Source: Carboxydothermus hydrogenoformans Z-2901 (GTDB lineage: Bacteria; Bacillota; Z-2901; Carboxydothermales; Carboxydothermaceae). Taken from it: a stretch of DNA of 64,000 nucleotides. This document shows positions 44,601 through 57,101 of the stretch, in pieces. Each line of letters begins with the position of its first letter. Positions within the stretch are counted from its first letter, which is position 1. The notes beneath the pieces are model-generated. The model searched no databases. It had not been told where the DNA came from and saw nothing but the letters and a program-made list of their open reading frames with translations. The position numbers were made by a program, and so were the translations under genes. The stretch covers positions 62,001 to 126,000 of the forward strand of contig NC_007503.1 in NCBI RefSeq assembly GCF_000012865.1. The letters run 5' to 3'.

Positions 44601-46274
44601 GTGGAGTATCTTTTACAGAGAATTACGGGGGAGATTGCCGGCAGCTTAAGAAGAGCAGCAGTAAAGGCGGGATATTTGGATGCCGAGGACGAGTTAGCCT
44701 TTGAACTGGAAAAACCCAAGGAAAAAGCCCACGGTGATTTAGCCACTAACTTAGCAATGCTTCTTACCAAAAAGGCGCGGAAAAATCCGCGGGAAATCGC
44801 AGCGACCTTGCTAGAATACTTAGAGATTCCTGCGGTAGTGGAACGGGTGGAGATTGCCGGTCCGGGATTTATAAACTTTTACTTTAAAAAAGATTGGGTC
44901 GTTGCCGTAATTCCGGAAATTTTAAGCTTTGGGGAGAAATACGGACGCTTGGCTATAGGAGCGGGGAAGAGAGTTCAGGTAGAGTTTGTTTCGGCTAATC
45001 CCACAGGCCTTCTTCATATGGGTAACGGCCGGGGAGCTGCTCTGGGGGATATCCTTGCCAATATTTTAACGGAAGCGGGTTATGAAGTATCGAGGGAGTA
45101 TTACATTAACGATGCGGGCAATCAAATTGAAAACTTTAACAAATCGGTGGAGGCCCGGTATTTAGAGCTATTAGGGTATAAGGTGGAATTTCCCGAAGAA
45201 GGATACCACGGAGAAGATATTATTGATACAGCGCGCAATATCGTTGCCCGGTTTGGGGACCGTTTTATTCATCTTCCCGAAAAAGAAAGGCAGGAAGCTT
45301 TGGGGAAGATTGCTCTGGAAGAAAAGTTACAGTCCATAAAGAAATCTTTGGAAAATTTCGGGGTAAAGTATGATGTCTGGTTTTCCGAAAGATCGCTCCA
45401 TGAATCCGGCGAAGTAGAAAAAACTGTAAAACTTTTACTGGAGCGGGGTTATTTGTACGAAAAGGATGGAGCTCTCTGGTTTGCTGCTTCGAAATTAGGC
45501 GAAGAAAAAGATGAAGTGCTGGTCAGAAAAAATGGTGTGCCGACGTATTATGCGGCGGATATTGCTTACCACAAAAATAAGTTTGACCGGGGCTTTGATC
45601 TGGTAATTAACATCTGGGGGGCTGACCATCACGGCCATGTAAGCCGGATGAAAACTGCCCTTAAAGCGTTAGGCTATGATCCGGAACGGCTTATTGTTAT
45701 CTTAATGCAGTTAGTCCGACTCTTCCAGGGCGGGGAACTGGTGCGGATGTCCAAAAGAACCGGGCAATACATTACGTTAGATGAGCTGGTGGAAGAAGTG
45801 GGGGTTGATGCTGCGCGCTACTTCTTTGTCATGCGCAGCCACGATGCCCACCTGGATTTTGACCTGGATTTGGCCAAAGAGAAATCCAACGAAAACCCGG
45901 TTTACTATATTCAATATGCCCATGCCCGGATAATGAGTCTTTACCGGCAGTGTAACGAGCAGGGAGTTACTTTACCTCCGGTGGAGGATGTGGATTTAGC
46001 AATTCTAAGTAGTGAGGCGGAATTAAACCTTTTACGCCATCTGGCCGAGTTTCCGGTGGAAATAGAAAAATGTGCTACTGCCTTAGCTCCTCATCACCTG
46101 GCAAGATACCTCCATGAATTAGCGGGGTATTTCCACACCTTTTACAATAGCTGCCGGGTTTTAGGGGTAGAGGAAAACTTAAGTAAAGCCCGGTTGCTGT
46201 TAGTTGAAGCAACCCGGATCGTGCTTAGAAAAGGATTAAAAATGCTGGGCGTTTCAGCTCCGGAGAAAATGTAA
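44601..46274 (+). CDS. argS: Arginyl-tRNA synthetase
   Basis: Class I synthetase that charges tRNA-Arg. The 557 residues have the HIGH-type signature NPTGLLHMGNGRGAALGD (about 130-147), the KMSKS-equivalent MSKRTGQ, and the C-terminal DALR-type anticodon domain with YIQYAHARI. GTG at 44601 is preferred to TTG 44595 because AGGAGG sits 7 bp before it. It follows the DUF1934 gene without a gap. Confidence 0.97.
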   Translation: MEYLLQRITGEIAGSLRRAAVKAGYLDAEDELAFELEKPKEKAHGDLATNLAMLLTKKARKNPREIAATLLEYLEIPAVVERVEIAGPGFINFYFKKDWVVAVIPEILSFGEKYGRLAIGAGKRVQVEFVSANPTGLLHMGNGRGAALGDILANILTEAGYEVSREYYINDAGNQIENFNKSVEARYLELLGYKVEFPEEGYHGEDIIDTARNIVARFGDRFIHLPEKERQEALGKIALEEKLQSIKKSLENFGVKYDVWFSERSLHESGEVEKTVKLLLERGYLYEKDGALWFAASKLGEEKDEVLVRKNGVPTYYAADIAYHKNKFDRGFDLVINIWGADHHGHVSRMKTALKALGYDPERLIVILMQLVRLFQGGELVRMSKRTGQYITLDELVEEVGVDAARYFFVMRSHDAHLDFDLDLAKEKSNENPVYYIQYAHARIMSLYRQCNEQGVTLPPVEDVDLAILSSEAELNLLRHLAEFPVEIEKCATALAPHHLARYLHELAGYFHTFYNSCRVLGVEENLSKARLLLVEATRIVLRKGLKMLGVSAPEKM

Positions 46275-46282
46275 CTTTTAGC

Positions 46283-46310
46283 TTGACTTTGGCTCTTTTG
46301 GCCGTATAGA
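46283..46310 (+). promoter_or_regulatory. Probable promoter of pyrG
   Basis: TTGACT (46283-46288), 16 bp, TATAGA (46305-46310). The start would lie near 46317, about 34 nt before pyrG. No CTP-controlled reiteration sequence is evident. Confidence 0.5.
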
Positions 46311-46323
46311 ATGGAAAAAGTGA

Positions 46324-47958
<1,635 letters not shown>

Positions 47959-47962
47959 GAGA

Positions 47963-47993
47963 TAACCGGCTAACAGTTAGCCGGTAATTTTTT
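47963..47993 (+). terminator. Terminator of pyrG
   Basis: AACCGGCTAAC and AGTTAGCCGGT form a stem followed by AATTTTTTT. Confidence 0.88.
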
Positions 47994-48013
47994 TAAAAAA
48001 AGTTAAGACAAAA

Positions 48014-48020
48014 TTCGACA
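48014..48020 (+). promoter_or_regulatory. Spo0A-box-like site before the spo0F-like gene
   Basis: TTCGACA is the exact complement of the 0A box TGTCGAA. It lies 65 bp before the TTG start, next to a TACAAT. In Bacillus, spo0F is under Spo0A control. Confidence 0.5.
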
Positions 48021-48078
48021 TACAATGAAGGAAAATAAAAGTTTATGGCGAAATTACAACCTTCAGGAGGCGGAAAAA

Positions 48079-48486
48079 TTGACAAAACCCTCTATTTTAA
48101 TCGTAGATGATCAGCCGGGTATCATAAAACTTTTAAAAGATGCGTTAGAGTTAAGAGGTTATGTGGTTTATACGGCAGGGAACACCGGTACTGCTAAAGC
48201 TTTGGTTTTGGAGAAAAAACCCCTGCTTTTAATTTTAGATGTAAATCTTGGTGGAGAGAATAGCTTTGTCCTGGCAAGACAGATAAAAGATATCCTGCCG
48301 GAAGGGAAAATTATCTTTATTACGGCTTACCAGGAAGAGGAGATTTTAAGGCAAATTCGGGAATTAGGAGGAGAAGTCTTAGTTAAACCTTTTTCTTTAG
48401 AAGAGTTATACCGAAAGGTGCAGGCGGTAGTTAGTAGTGATGGACGATGGGAGATATTGTCTAATTGTGACACAAGGAATTTTTAA
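48079..48486 (+). CDS. spo0F: Single-domain response regulator, Spo0F-like
   Basis: A 135-residue receiver without output domain, the Spo0F type that relays phosphate in the sporulation phosphorelay. The acidic pocket VDDQ (8-11), the phospho-acceptor Asp in LILDVNLGG (about 53) and K in VKPFS are intact. The TTG at 48079 has AGGAGG at 8 bp. Spo0F assignment rests on size and on its position between pyrG and fba, as in Bacillus. It is not proven which kinase feeds it. A hairpin follows. Confidence 0.8.
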   Translation: MTKPSILIVDDQPGIIKLLKDALELRGYVVYTAGNTGTAKALVLEKKPLLLILDVNLGGENSFVLARQIKDILPEGKIIFITAYQEEEILRQIRELGGEVLVKPFSLEELYRKVQAVVSSDGRWEILSNCDTRNF

Positions 48487-48498
48487 ATTTAAGGCGAA

Positions 48499-48525
48499 CT
48501 CTTCCCTTAAACGGGAGGGGTTTTT
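48499..48525 (+). terminator. Terminator-like hairpin that buries the next ribosome-binding site
   Basis: CTCTTCCC (48499-48506) pairs with GGGAGGGG (48513-48520), with G-T pairs, followed by TTTTT. The right arm is also the ribosome site of the gene at 48528. Confidence 0.65.
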
Positions 48526-48527
48526 CT

Positions 48528-49975
<1,448 letters not shown>

Positions 49976-49986
49976 GAGGTGTTGTT

Positions 49987-50631
49987 ATGGAAATTTTCTT
50001 AGACACCGCCAATATTGAGGAGATAAAAAAGGGAGCAAGTCTGGGAATTATCTCCGGAGTTACTACCAACCCTTCCTTAATTGCCAGGGAAGGCAGGGAC
50101 TTAAAAGAAGTAGTAATGGAAATCGTAAGCCTTATTGATGGACCGATTTCCGCCGAGGTTATTAGCCTTGATTATGAAGGGATGGTCAGGGAGGCGGAGG
50201 AGTTATCAAAACTTCATCCCAATATTACCATAAAAATTCCCATGACCTGGGATGGTATCCGGGCGGTAAAAACCCTTTCCTCAATGGGGATAAAAACTAA
50301 TGTAACTTTGGTTTTTTCGGCAAACCAGGCCCTGCTTGCGGCCTTAGCCGGAGCTACTTTTGTCAGCCCCTTTGTGGGAAGGCTTGATGATACCGGGCAT
50401 GACGGCGTTTATTTAATTGAAGAGATTAAAACTATTTATGAAAATTATAACTTTAAGACCAAAATCATAGCGGCAAGTATCCGGCATCCGTTGCACGTGA
50501 CCCAGGTGGCTAAAGCCGGGGCGGATATTGCAACGGTACCCTTTAAAGTTTTAACCCAAATGTTTGCCCACCCTCAAACCAAGGAAGGTATTGAAAAATT
50601 TTTAGCCGACTGGCAAGCTATGAAAAGATAA
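49987..50631 (+). CDS. Transaldolase/fructose-6-phosphate aldolase family protein
   Basis: A 214-residue small transaldolase (TalC/MipB/FSA type). Opening [16 protein letters not shown] and TTNPSL, then the Schiff-base Lys in IKIPMTWDG, and the ending [18 protein letters not shown]. Such proteins act as transaldolase or as fructose-6-phosphate aldolase; sequence alone does not separate them. Co-transcribed with fba, so linked to sugar-phosphate interconversion. Confidence 0.93.
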   Translation: MEIFLDTANIEEIKKGASLGIISGVTTNPSLIAREGRDLKEVVMEIVSLIDGPISAEVISLDYEGMVREAEELSKLHPNITIKIPMTWDGIRAVKTLSSMGIKTNVTLVFSANQALLAALAGATFVSPFVGRLDDTGHDGVYLIEEIKTIYENYNFKTKIIAASIRHPLHVTQVAKAGADIATVPFKVLTQMFAHPQTKEGIEKFLADWQAMKR

Positions 50632-50635
50632 CAAA

Positions 50636-50675
50636 ACGGGCGGAATATTTTCCGCCCGCTCTTCCCTCGTTTTTT
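50636..50675 (+). terminator. Terminator of fba-tal
   Basis: CGGGCGGAA and TTCCGCCCG around TATT, then a pyrimidine stretch ending in TTTTTT. Confidence 0.88.
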
Positions 50676-50781
50676 CTCGCCTTTTTTGTTTCCCGGAAGA
50701 GTTTATTTGAAATTATTTATTAACAGTAACAAAAAATATAAGGGTTAGTATTGTCTACCTATAAAAGGAGGAAGGGTTCTT

Positions 50782-52059
50782 TTGCTTACCAAGGAACAGC
50801 TGGAACAAAAGACCATAAAGGAGCTTTATGCCCTTGCCCGGGAACTGGAATTGCCCGGTTATTACCGTTTGAAGAAGCAGGAGTTAGTGTTTGAATTAGC
50901 AAAAGTTTTTGCCCAAAAAGCCAAAGAGCAGGAACAAAAGGAAAGTTTATTGACGGCTTCCGGGGTACTGGAAGTTTTACCCGATGGCTACGGGTTTTTG
51001 CGCCCCTTCAAGTTTTTGCCCAGCCAGGACGATATTTACGTTTCACCATCGCAAATAAGAAAATTTGACTTAAGAACCGGCGACCAGGTGTTTGGGGTAA
51101 TAAGACCTCCCAAGGAAAACGAACGGTATTTTGCCCTGCTGCGGGTGGAGAAGGTAAACGGTAAGGAGCCCGAAACTTCCCCCGAAAGGCTCCACTTTGA
51201 TGCGTTAACTCCCCTGTATCCCCAGGATCGGCTGTATTTGGAGACAGCGCCCGATGAGGTATCGGCCCGGCTGATTGATTTGATTGCGCCGATAGGCAAA
51301 GGACAGAGGGGGTTAATCGTTGCTCCACCCAAAGCCGGAAAAACAGTTTTGTTAAAGCAGATTGCCAACAGTTTAATTAAAAATTATCCCGATCTTTACC
51401 TTATTGTCCTTCTAATTGATGAACGGCCGGAAGAGGTTACCGATATTGAACGGTCGGTCAAAGGGGAAGTGGTAAGTTCAACTTTTGATGAGCATCCGGA
51501 AAACCACGTTAAGGTAGCGGAAATGGTTCTGGAGCGGGCCAAGAGGCTTGTGGAACATAAATACGATGTGGTTATCTTATTGGACAGTATCACGCGGTTA
51601 GCCCGGGCCTATAACCTGGTTATTCCGCCCAGCGGCCGGACGCTATCCGGAGGGGTGGACCCGGCGGCCCTTTATAAACCCAAGTGGTTTTTTGGGGCTG
51701 CCCGGAATATTGAAGAAGGGGGAAGCCTGACCATACTGGCGACGGCCCTGGTGGAAACGGGTAGCCGGATGGATGATGTTATTTTTGAAGAGTTTAAAGG
51801 TACCGGTAATATGGAACTAATTTTAGATAGAAAATTAGCAGAAAGGCGAATTTTCCCGGCGGTGGACGTTCAGCGCTCCGGCACCAGAAAAGAAGAGCTT
51901 TTGTTTACTCCGGAAGAGTTGGAGTTTGCCTGGAAGCTTCGAAATGAACTTTCAAACCTTACTTCCCAGGATGCAGCGGAATACTTAATTAATCTTATTA
52001 AAAAGACCAAGAGCAATGAAGAACTAATCGAACGCTATTTAAGGAAGAGTAGGTCATGA
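50782..52059 (+). CDS. rho: Transcription termination factor Rho
   Basis: A 425-residue hexameric RNA helicase. Rho_N ([28 protein letters not shown]), the cold-shock-like RNA-binding domain ([14 protein letters not shown]), Walker [14 protein letters not shown] (about 180), [10 protein letters not shown] and Walker [15 protein letters not shown] are all present. TTG start after AGGAGGAAGGG. It overlaps the next gene by ATGA. Confidence 0.97.
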   Translation: MLTKEQLEQKTIKELYALARELELPGYYRLKKQELVFELAKVFAQKAKEQEQKESLLTASGVLEVLPDGYGFLRPFKFLPSQDDIYVSPSQIRKFDLRTGDQVFGVIRPPKENERYFALLRVEKVNGKEPETSPERLHFDALTPLYPQDRLYLETAPDEVSARLIDLIAPIGKGQRGLIVAPPKAGKTVLLKQIANSLIKNYPDLYLIVLLIDERPEEVTDIERSVKGEVVSSTFDEHPENHVKVAEMVLERAKRLVEHKYDVVILLDSITRLARAYNLVIPPSGRTLSGGVDPAALYKPKWFFGAARNIEEGGSLTILATALVETGSRMDDVIFEEFKGTGNMELILDRKLAERRIFPAVDVQRSGTRKEELLFTPEELEFAWKLRNELSNLTSQDAAEYLINLIKKTKSNEELIERYLRKSRS

Positions 52060-53297
52060 GAATAGTAGTTGCCCGGGAAAATGGCGAGTTTTTTGATTAT
52101 CCCCTGCAGCCTGCCGGGCGCACGGGGAATTTCTTTACCCCCATTGAAAAGTCGGAATTAATTAAGCTTCCCCGGGGGGCAACGTTAGTTTTAATACCGG
52201 GAAGTAAAGCCCTGGGATTTGACAAAAAGGGGGAACTCCGAAAAACCGAATACTTAGCGGTGGCTGCTCTCCTGCCCCAGGGGTATACCCGGCTATTTCT
52301 TCCGGCCTATATTAAAGAAAACGCTGAACGGTTGCCCCTTTTTGGTTATACCGCGGTGGTGGCGTATCGTGGAGAGCTTTATGCGGCAGCGGCAAAAACC
52401 GATGACGAATTCCGCTGGGCACCGGAAAATTATGATTTACCTGAGTTAAACGCTAAAATAAAAGAGGCAAAAGCCCTTTTTCCCGAAAACCGGTTAGTAC
52501 GTCATCTGGAAAACTGTGCTGTAAATTACCGCTGCTTTACCGCCCAGAACCTTTTTTACCGCCGCTGGGAAGGCGGGATTCCGGTATCGCCCGCCTGTAA
52601 TGCCCGCTGCCTGGGGTGTATTAGCCTGCAGCCAGCCGATTGCTGCCCCTCTCCTCAGGAGCGAATTAAATTTGTACCTTCAATAGATGAAGTAGCTTCC
52701 CTGATGACCTATCACCTCACGGGAGCCGGAAGGGAAGGCATTGTAAGTTTTGGGCAGGGATGTGAAGGGGAACCGTCGTTGCAGGCTGGCCTGATAGCCA
52801 GAGCAATTATGGAGACAAGGCGAGAAGTTAAAAGCGGAACCATTAATATCAATACTAACGGCGGGAATTTTCCGGGTTTAAAGGAAATTATCGATGCCGG
52901 CGTTGATAGCCTGCGGGTAAGTATCATTAGTGCCCGGGAAGAAATTTATGAAAGCTATTACCAGCCGGTAAACTATAACCTGGAGCAGGTGAAAAGAACC
53001 ATCAAATATGCTAAAGAAAAAGACAAGTTTGTAGCGTTGAACTACCTGGTGTTTCCGGGACTTTCTGATACTGAAGAAGAGTATGATGCTCTGAAATATC
53101 TACTCCGGGAGTGCCGACCGGATATGGTACAGTTTAGAAATTTAAACATCGACCCGGATTATTTGGGAACTGGTATAGTTTTTCCTTCTAAACCTTTTGG
53201 ACTGCAAAACCTGATTTTGCGGCTTAAAGCTGATTTTCCCGGGCTTATCCTGGGGAATTACTCCCGTCCCGTAAATAGGGAAGAAAACACTACCTAA
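52056..53297 (+). CDS. Radical SAM protein of unknown function
   Basis: A 413-residue protein with a radical SAM core. N-terminal 170 residues form a non-catalytic region; the cluster motif CNARCLGC lies at about 183-190. Further motifs are [18 protein letters not shown] and [12 protein letters not shown]. The substrate is unknown. It overlaps rho by 4 bp, and its activity may relate to RNA or to a peptide; I have no basis to choose. The terminator shared with azlD follows. Confidence 0.85.
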   Translation: MRIVVARENGEFFDYPLQPAGRTGNFFTPIEKSELIKLPRGATLVLIPGSKALGFDKKGELRKTEYLAVAALLPQGYTRLFLPAYIKENAERLPLFGYTAVVAYRGELYAAAAKTDDEFRWAPENYDLPELNAKIKEAKALFPENRLVRHLENCAVNYRCFTAQNLFYRRWEGGIPVSPACNARCLGCISLQPADCCPSPQERIKFVPSIDEVASLMTYHLTGAGREGIVSFGQGCEGEPSLQAGLIARAIMETRREVKSGTININTNGGNFPGLKEIIDAGVDSLRVSIISAREEIYESYYQPVNYNLEQVKRTIKYAKEKDKFVALNYLVFPGLSDTEEEYDALKYLLRECRPDMVQFRNLNIDPDYLGTGIVFPSKPFGLQNLILRLKADFPGLILGNYSRPVNREENTT

Positions 53298-53307
53298 AAA
53301 AGTTTTG

Positions 53308-53345
53308 CCCCATTGCCAAAAATTTTACGGAATGGGGCTTTTTAA
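53308..53345. terminator. Terminator between radical SAM gene and azlD
   Basis: GCCCCATT and AATGGGGC around a 16-nt loop, followed by TTTTT; on the minus strand A-rich sequence makes it weakly bidirectional. Confidence 0.85.
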
Positions 53346-53347
53346 TT

Positions 53348-53668
53348 TTACAACAAATGTCTTAATATTACCAGCGAGGTGATACCAAGGACAATACTTA
53401 AAATTGCATTTTTACCTATCAATAAGGAAGCAACGGTAATTAAGCTGGCACCGATATAAGGATTGGTGAAACTTACATCCAATTTTCCCTGAGGGGCAAA
53501 GATACCCGGAAAAATTAAAGTTGCCAGAATGGCTACCGGGATATATTTTAAAGCCCGCTGGATAATCGTGGGGAGGTTTTTATTGGTAAAAAGTACGAGA
53601 AAACTTACTCTTGTTAAATAGGTTACCACTGCCATTAGTAAAATCAAAAGTATGTTCTCTATTTTCAT
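53348..53668 (-). CDS. azlD: AzlD-family branched-chain amino-acid exporter subunit
   Basis: A 106-residue membrane protein with about four hydrophobic segments and the AzlD features YLTRVSFLVL near the start and ALKYIPVAILATLIFPGI. It is the small partner of AzlC in branched-chain amino-acid (and azaleucine) export. ATG 53668 gives the right length; longer frames would run back inside azlC. The azlC stop overlaps it by ATGA. Confidence 0.9.
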   Translation of the reverse strand: MKIENILLILLMAVVTYLTRVSFLVLFTNKNLPTIIQRALKYIPVAILATLIFPGIFAPQGKLDVSFTNPYIGASLITVASLLIGKNAILSIVLGITSLVILRHLL

Positions 53669-54384
53669 GGGGCGGTACTCCTTTTTTCTGTTAATAATTC
53701 CAGGATAGTTCCCAATACCGTGGCAGTTCCTGTTGCTAAAATAATGTACCATTTGCCGGGGATTAAAAGGTATCCGGCTATTGCCAAGATTCCGGCAATT
53801 AAGAAAACTATTAAAATTTGCCACGACTTAATTTGTCCGATAACAATACTTAAAAAAGTAGCGGGCATAGCAAAATCCAGGCCCCAGGACAAAGGGTCTT
53901 TAATTAAAGTTCCCAGTAAGGCGCCGGCAAGAGAACTAATTAGCCAGGAAAAATAAATACCCGCTTCGGAACCTAACATAAAATAGGGGTTACCTTTATA
54001 ACTACCTTCCTGTTGGTAGTGACCGATGGTAGTTCCGTAAACTTCGTCGGTTAAACCGAAGGCAAGCAGGTAAAGCCATTTGGCATTCAATTTATTTAAA
54101 AAGGGCGCTAAAGACAGGCCCATGAGCAGATGTCTTAAATTAATCAGTAAAGTTGAAAGGACGATAAAACCAATTCCAACCCCCTCTTTAATCATACCAA
54201 CGGCCATAAATTGAGCGGAACCGGCAAAAACCAAAAGAGACATCAGGAGGGTTTCCCCCAGGGATAGTTTTGCTTGCGTAGCCATTATCCCGTAGGCTAA
54301 ACCAAAGGGTATGAGACCTAACATAAAAGGGGTGGTTTTTTTAAGACCGAGCAAGAAGGCTTTTAAGTCCACCGGGGATTTCAT
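53665..54384 (-). CDS. azlC: AzlC-family branched-chain amino-acid exporter subunit
   Basis: A 239-residue membrane protein with about seven hydrophobic segments and the AzlC block TPFMLGLIPFGLAYGIMA near the start. LINLRHLLMGLSLAPFL and FGLTDEVYGT are the family's central motifs. Preceded by AAGGAGTA. With AzlD it exports branched-chain amino acids. CodY, encoded 7 kb away, often controls such systems, but no CodY box was identified here. Confidence 0.93.
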   Translation of the reverse strand: MKSPVDLKAFLLGLKKTTPFMLGLIPFGLAYGIMATQAKLSLGETLLMSLLVFAGSAQFMAVGMIKEGVGIGFIVLSTLLINLRHLLMGLSLAPFLNKLNAKWLYLLAFGLTDEVYGTTIGHYQQEGSYKGNPYFMLGSEAGIYFSWLISSLAGALLGTLIKDPLSWGLDFAMPATFLSIVIGQIKSWQILIVFLIAGILAIAGYLLIPGKWYIILATGTATVLGTILELLTEKRSTAP

Positions 54385-54456
54385 TACTCCTTTCTAATTC
54401 AACTTAAAAAAATTTTGCCATAATTTTCGTAAATTGACAAGGAGAAAGTAACAAAT

Positions 54457-54545
54457 TGTCGAAATAGTAAGGAATAGCTTGACAGTAAAATAAACAATTC
54501 AGTAAAGTAATTAGCAAGATAATTTATTAGTATTAATAATAAATT
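54457..54545 (+). promoter_or_regulatory. Control region upstream of the globin-sensor gene
   Basis: The spacer 54385-54624 has no gene. It contains the 0A-like box TGTCGAA (54457-54463), TTGACA (54479-54484) with TAAAGT (54503-54508) at 18 bp, and the perfect inverted repeat AATTTATTA / TAATAAATT (54521-54529, 54537-54545). The leader is about 110 nt and could form another weak stem; no known riboswitch was recognised. Confidence 0.5.
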
Positions 54546-54624
54546 GCAGTAGGAAGGTAAAGATTTCGGTACGGGATGCAAGTAACCTTTTACTTCTGAA
54601 ATTTGGCAAATAGGGGGATGACCT

Positions 54625-55377
54625 ATGGAAGACAGCGTTCTTTTGAGCCGTTACCAGGAAACCTTAAGTTTTTTGAATTTAACGGCGGAAGACCTGCAAT
54701 TAATGGCCGAATTTAAAGAGTTATTTATCCAAAAAGCTCAGGAGTTTGTCAATAAATTTTATCAACATTTAACTAAATTTCCATATTTACAGGAATTAAT
54801 TAAAAAACACAGTACCGTTGAGAAGTTATCCAAAACCCAGGCGGAGTATTTTATTTCATTAACCTCGGAGAAGATTGATGCTGATTATATTAAAAACCGC
54901 CTGGCAGTCGGGAAAAAACATATGGAAATTGCCCTTTACCCCAACTGGTATATAGGGGCATACCGTTTATATTACGAAGTTGTCGGGGAATTGGTAGCCC
55001 GGAAATATTCTCCCGGCACGGAGTTGTATTTTAAGGCGGTAAATGCTTTTTACAAACGAATTAATTTTGATATCCAACTGGCGATCGAAAATTATATTGC
55101 CGAGCAATTAAAATACTTGGCAGCGATTCAAGAGCAGGTAGCGGATGCTGCCGGCTTTATTTCCTCGATTGCCACAAAAACAAATATTTTAGCCTTGAAT
55201 GCGTCAATTGAAGCGGGAAGAGCGGGGGAACACGGCCGGGCTTTCGGCGTAGTGGCCCAGGAAGTGCGCAAACTGGCTCAGGAGTCTTCCAAAGTTGCTA
55301 AAGAAATAACGGAAATGATTAAACATAATATGGAGGAAATAGAAAAAATTCGCCGGCAGAATAGCGGGATGATGTAA
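54625..55377 (+). CDS. Globin-coupled sensor with short chemoreceptor-type signalling tip
   Basis: A 250-residue soluble protein. Residues 1-165 form a sensor globin. The expected proximal His is H99 in [19 protein letters not shown], a globin-coupled-sensor signature, so it should bind haem and sense O2, CO or NO. Residues about 172-240 form only the hairpin tip of a methyl-accepting domain ([35 protein letters not shown]), too short for the usual methylation helices or a HAMP domain. It ends 1 bp before an HD-GYP gene. No other chemotaxis gene lies in this window, so it may signal to its neighbour rather than to CheA. Confidence 0.87.
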   Translation: MEDSVLLSRYQETLSFLNLTAEDLQLMAEFKELFIQKAQEFVNKFYQHLTKFPYLQELIKKHSTVEKLSKTQAEYFISLTSEKIDADYIKNRLAVGKKHMEIALYPNWYIGAYRLYYEVVGELVARKYSPGTELYFKAVNAFYKRINFDIQLAIENYIAEQLKYLAAIQEQVADAAGFISSIATKTNILALNASIEAGRAGEHGRAFGVVAQEVRKLAQESSKVAKEITEMIKHNMEEIEKIRRQNSGMM

Positions 55378-55378
55378 G

Positions 55379-56584
55379 ATGGTTACTTTCAATCGTTTTA
55401 ATTTTATAAAAAATATGTCCAAAGCGTTAGATTTAAGTATGGAGGGGTTGCAGGACCATCATCGGCGGGTGGCTTACATTGCTTACCGTTTGGGAGAAAG
55501 GTACAATTTAACGCCAACACAAAAGCGGGATTTGGTGTATTTGGGCTTAATTCATGATATAGGAATTTTAAGATGGGATGCCAATGATGAAAGAATCCGG
55601 CAAATAGCGGAAAATGAGTTTGAACATTGCCGGCGGGGGGCACTTATTTTAAAAAATTCTTATTTCGACCATTATGCCAGGTATATTTTCAGTCACCACG
55701 ACCATTATGTCGGAAAAAACCCGTCGGGTCTTACGGGAGAAGAAATACCCTTACTTTGCAGGGTGTTGTTTTTGGCCGATAGAATAGCGGTGAATTTTAA
55801 TCCTGAAAGCTGTATCCTGGAAAAGGTGAAATATTGGCGGGAATACTTTACTAAGCGAAAAATTTTTGATCCCCGTCTTTTAGAGGTGTTTTTTGAACTA
55901 GCGGAAGCGGAAGAATTTTGGCTAACCCTGGGCGATAGCGATATTTTAAATCAACGCTTGGAGGAAATTGGTTATGCAGAAGAACTAATAAATTTACCGG
56001 ATATGATTGGTTTAGCGGAATTATTTGCTAAGCTTGTAGACCATAAGTCCCGGTTTACTTTTTTCCATTCGCAGTTAGTAGGGGAAATTGCGGAATATTT
56101 AGGAAAAGTTTTAAATTTTGGCCAAGAGGATGTTAGCTTTCTTAAAATAGCCGGACTTTTACATGATATAGGTAAAATGTCCGTTCCCGAAAGTATTTTG
56201 GAAAAACCCGGGGACCTTACCGAAGAAGAGTTTTTGTGTATGAAGAAACATAGTTTTTACACTTACTATCTTTTAAACGGGGTGTTTCCGGAAAAAATAG
56301 TAAAAGTGGCCGCCTATCATCACGAAAAACTTGATGGCTCGGGATATCCCTTTAAGAAAAAAGGCGAGGAATTGGGCTTTGAGGAGCGTTTGCTGGCGGT
56401 TATCGATATTTTTGTTGCTCTTTTGGAAGAGCGGCCGTACCGCAAAGGGCTTGACTACCGGGAGATTAAAGGTATTATGGAAGAGATGGGACAAAAAAAT
56501 AAAATTGATAGGGAATTAGTGCGGGTTGTCCTGGATAATTACCCGGAGTTACAGGCGATAAAGAAAAAACTTAGTGAAGCCTGA
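55379..56584 (+). CDS. Dual HD-GYP-type protein, C-terminal domain probably active
   Basis: A 401-residue protein. An N-terminal degenerate HD-GYP-like half (HDIGILRWD, SHHDHYVGKNPSG, about 59-125) lacks the full motif set. The C-terminal half has LLHDIGKMSVPESILEKPGD, KKHSFYTYYLL and HHEKLDGSGYP (about 260-330), a canonical HD-GYP phosphodiesterase. It would break down c-di-GMP. It begins 1 bp after the globin sensor stop, so they form one operon and are probably functionally linked. Confidence 0.88.
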   Translation: MVTFNRFNFIKNMSKALDLSMEGLQDHHRRVAYIAYRLGERYNLTPTQKRDLVYLGLIHDIGILRWDANDERIRQIAENEFEHCRRGALILKNSYFDHYARYIFSHHDHYVGKNPSGLTGEEIPLLCRVLFLADRIAVNFNPESCILEKVKYWREYFTKRKIFDPRLLEVFFELAEAEEFWLTLGDSDILNQRLEEIGYAEELINLPDMIGLAELFAKLVDHKSRFTFFHSQLVGEIAEYLGKVLNFGQEDVSFLKIAGLLHDIGKMSVPESILEKPGDLTEEEFLCMKKHSFYTYYLLNGVFPEKIVKVAAYHHEKLDGSGYPFKKKGEELGFEERLLAVIDIFVALLEERPYRKGLDYREIKGIMEEMGQKNKIDRELVRVVLDNYPELQAIKKKLSEA

Positions 56585-56641
56585 AAAAAGTTTTTTTGGC
56601 AGCAATCTCCTTTTTTCCGGGGAAAGCTAAACACAAAAGAC

Positions 56642-56756
56642 TTGACGAAAGGGGTTATCCGTTTAAAATTAAAGGGGAAGGTCTGACATAATTGCCAAAG
56701 AGTGGGGCGGTAAACGAAAATTAAAAGAAAGGGGGAAGCGGTTTTAAAAACCGCTT
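56642..56756 (+). promoter_or_regulatory. Promoter and hairpin leader for the 56763-57913 operon
   Basis: TTGACG (56642-56647), 16 bp, TAAAAT (56664-56669). A perfect hairpin AAGCGGTTTT-A-AAAACCGCTT (56736-56756) lies between the ribosome site GGGGG (56731-56735) and the ATG at 56763. Formed, it would bring the site to about 6 nt from the start codon. Confidence 0.55.
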
Positions 56757-56762
56757 TGGGAA

Positions 56763-57101
56763 ATGAACGCCAGCCGTACTGCTGAATTAAATATAAGGTT
56801 GACCGAATTTGAAGTACCGCCTGTTCAGGATTTTCTGGTCATAGGAAAACGGGCTCCAATTGGTATTGAAGCTTTTGGCAAAATGGTTGAATTTATTTCC
56901 CCCAACCAGTATAAGGCTATTCGGCTGAATCACGAAAAATTTGAAGGGATAATTATTAGAAAAAATTTCCTCAATGTAATGGAGGAAGAGTTATTGATAT
57001 CGGCAATCTTAGTAGAAGTGGATGCCATTTCCGATGAAAGTTCCATTTTCAAGGGAAGTTTAAACATAATGCTTAATATCAAAAAGGAGATTGAAATATG
57101 A
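56763..57101 (+). CDS. Small hypothetical protein
   Basis: A 112-residue soluble protein I do not recognise. It is predicted as mixed strands and helices (FLVIGKRAPIGIEAFGKMVEF, then KFEGIIIRKNFLNVMEEELLI), with no signal peptide or membrane part. It overlaps the CBS-GGDEF gene by ATGA, so the two are co-made. A sensing or adaptor role for the diguanylate cyclase is only a guess. Confidence 0.6.
   Translation: MNASRTAELNIRLTEFEVPPVQDFLVIGKRAPIGIEAFGKMVEFISPNQYKAIRLNHEKFEGIIIRKNFLNVMEEELLISAILVEVDAISDESSIFKGSLNIMLNIKKEIEI

Noticed and set aside
56670-56735. Leader of the 112-residue gene as a c-di-GMP riboswitch
   Set aside because: No GACGCAAAGC-like core or GAAA-capped stem as at 28.4 kb.
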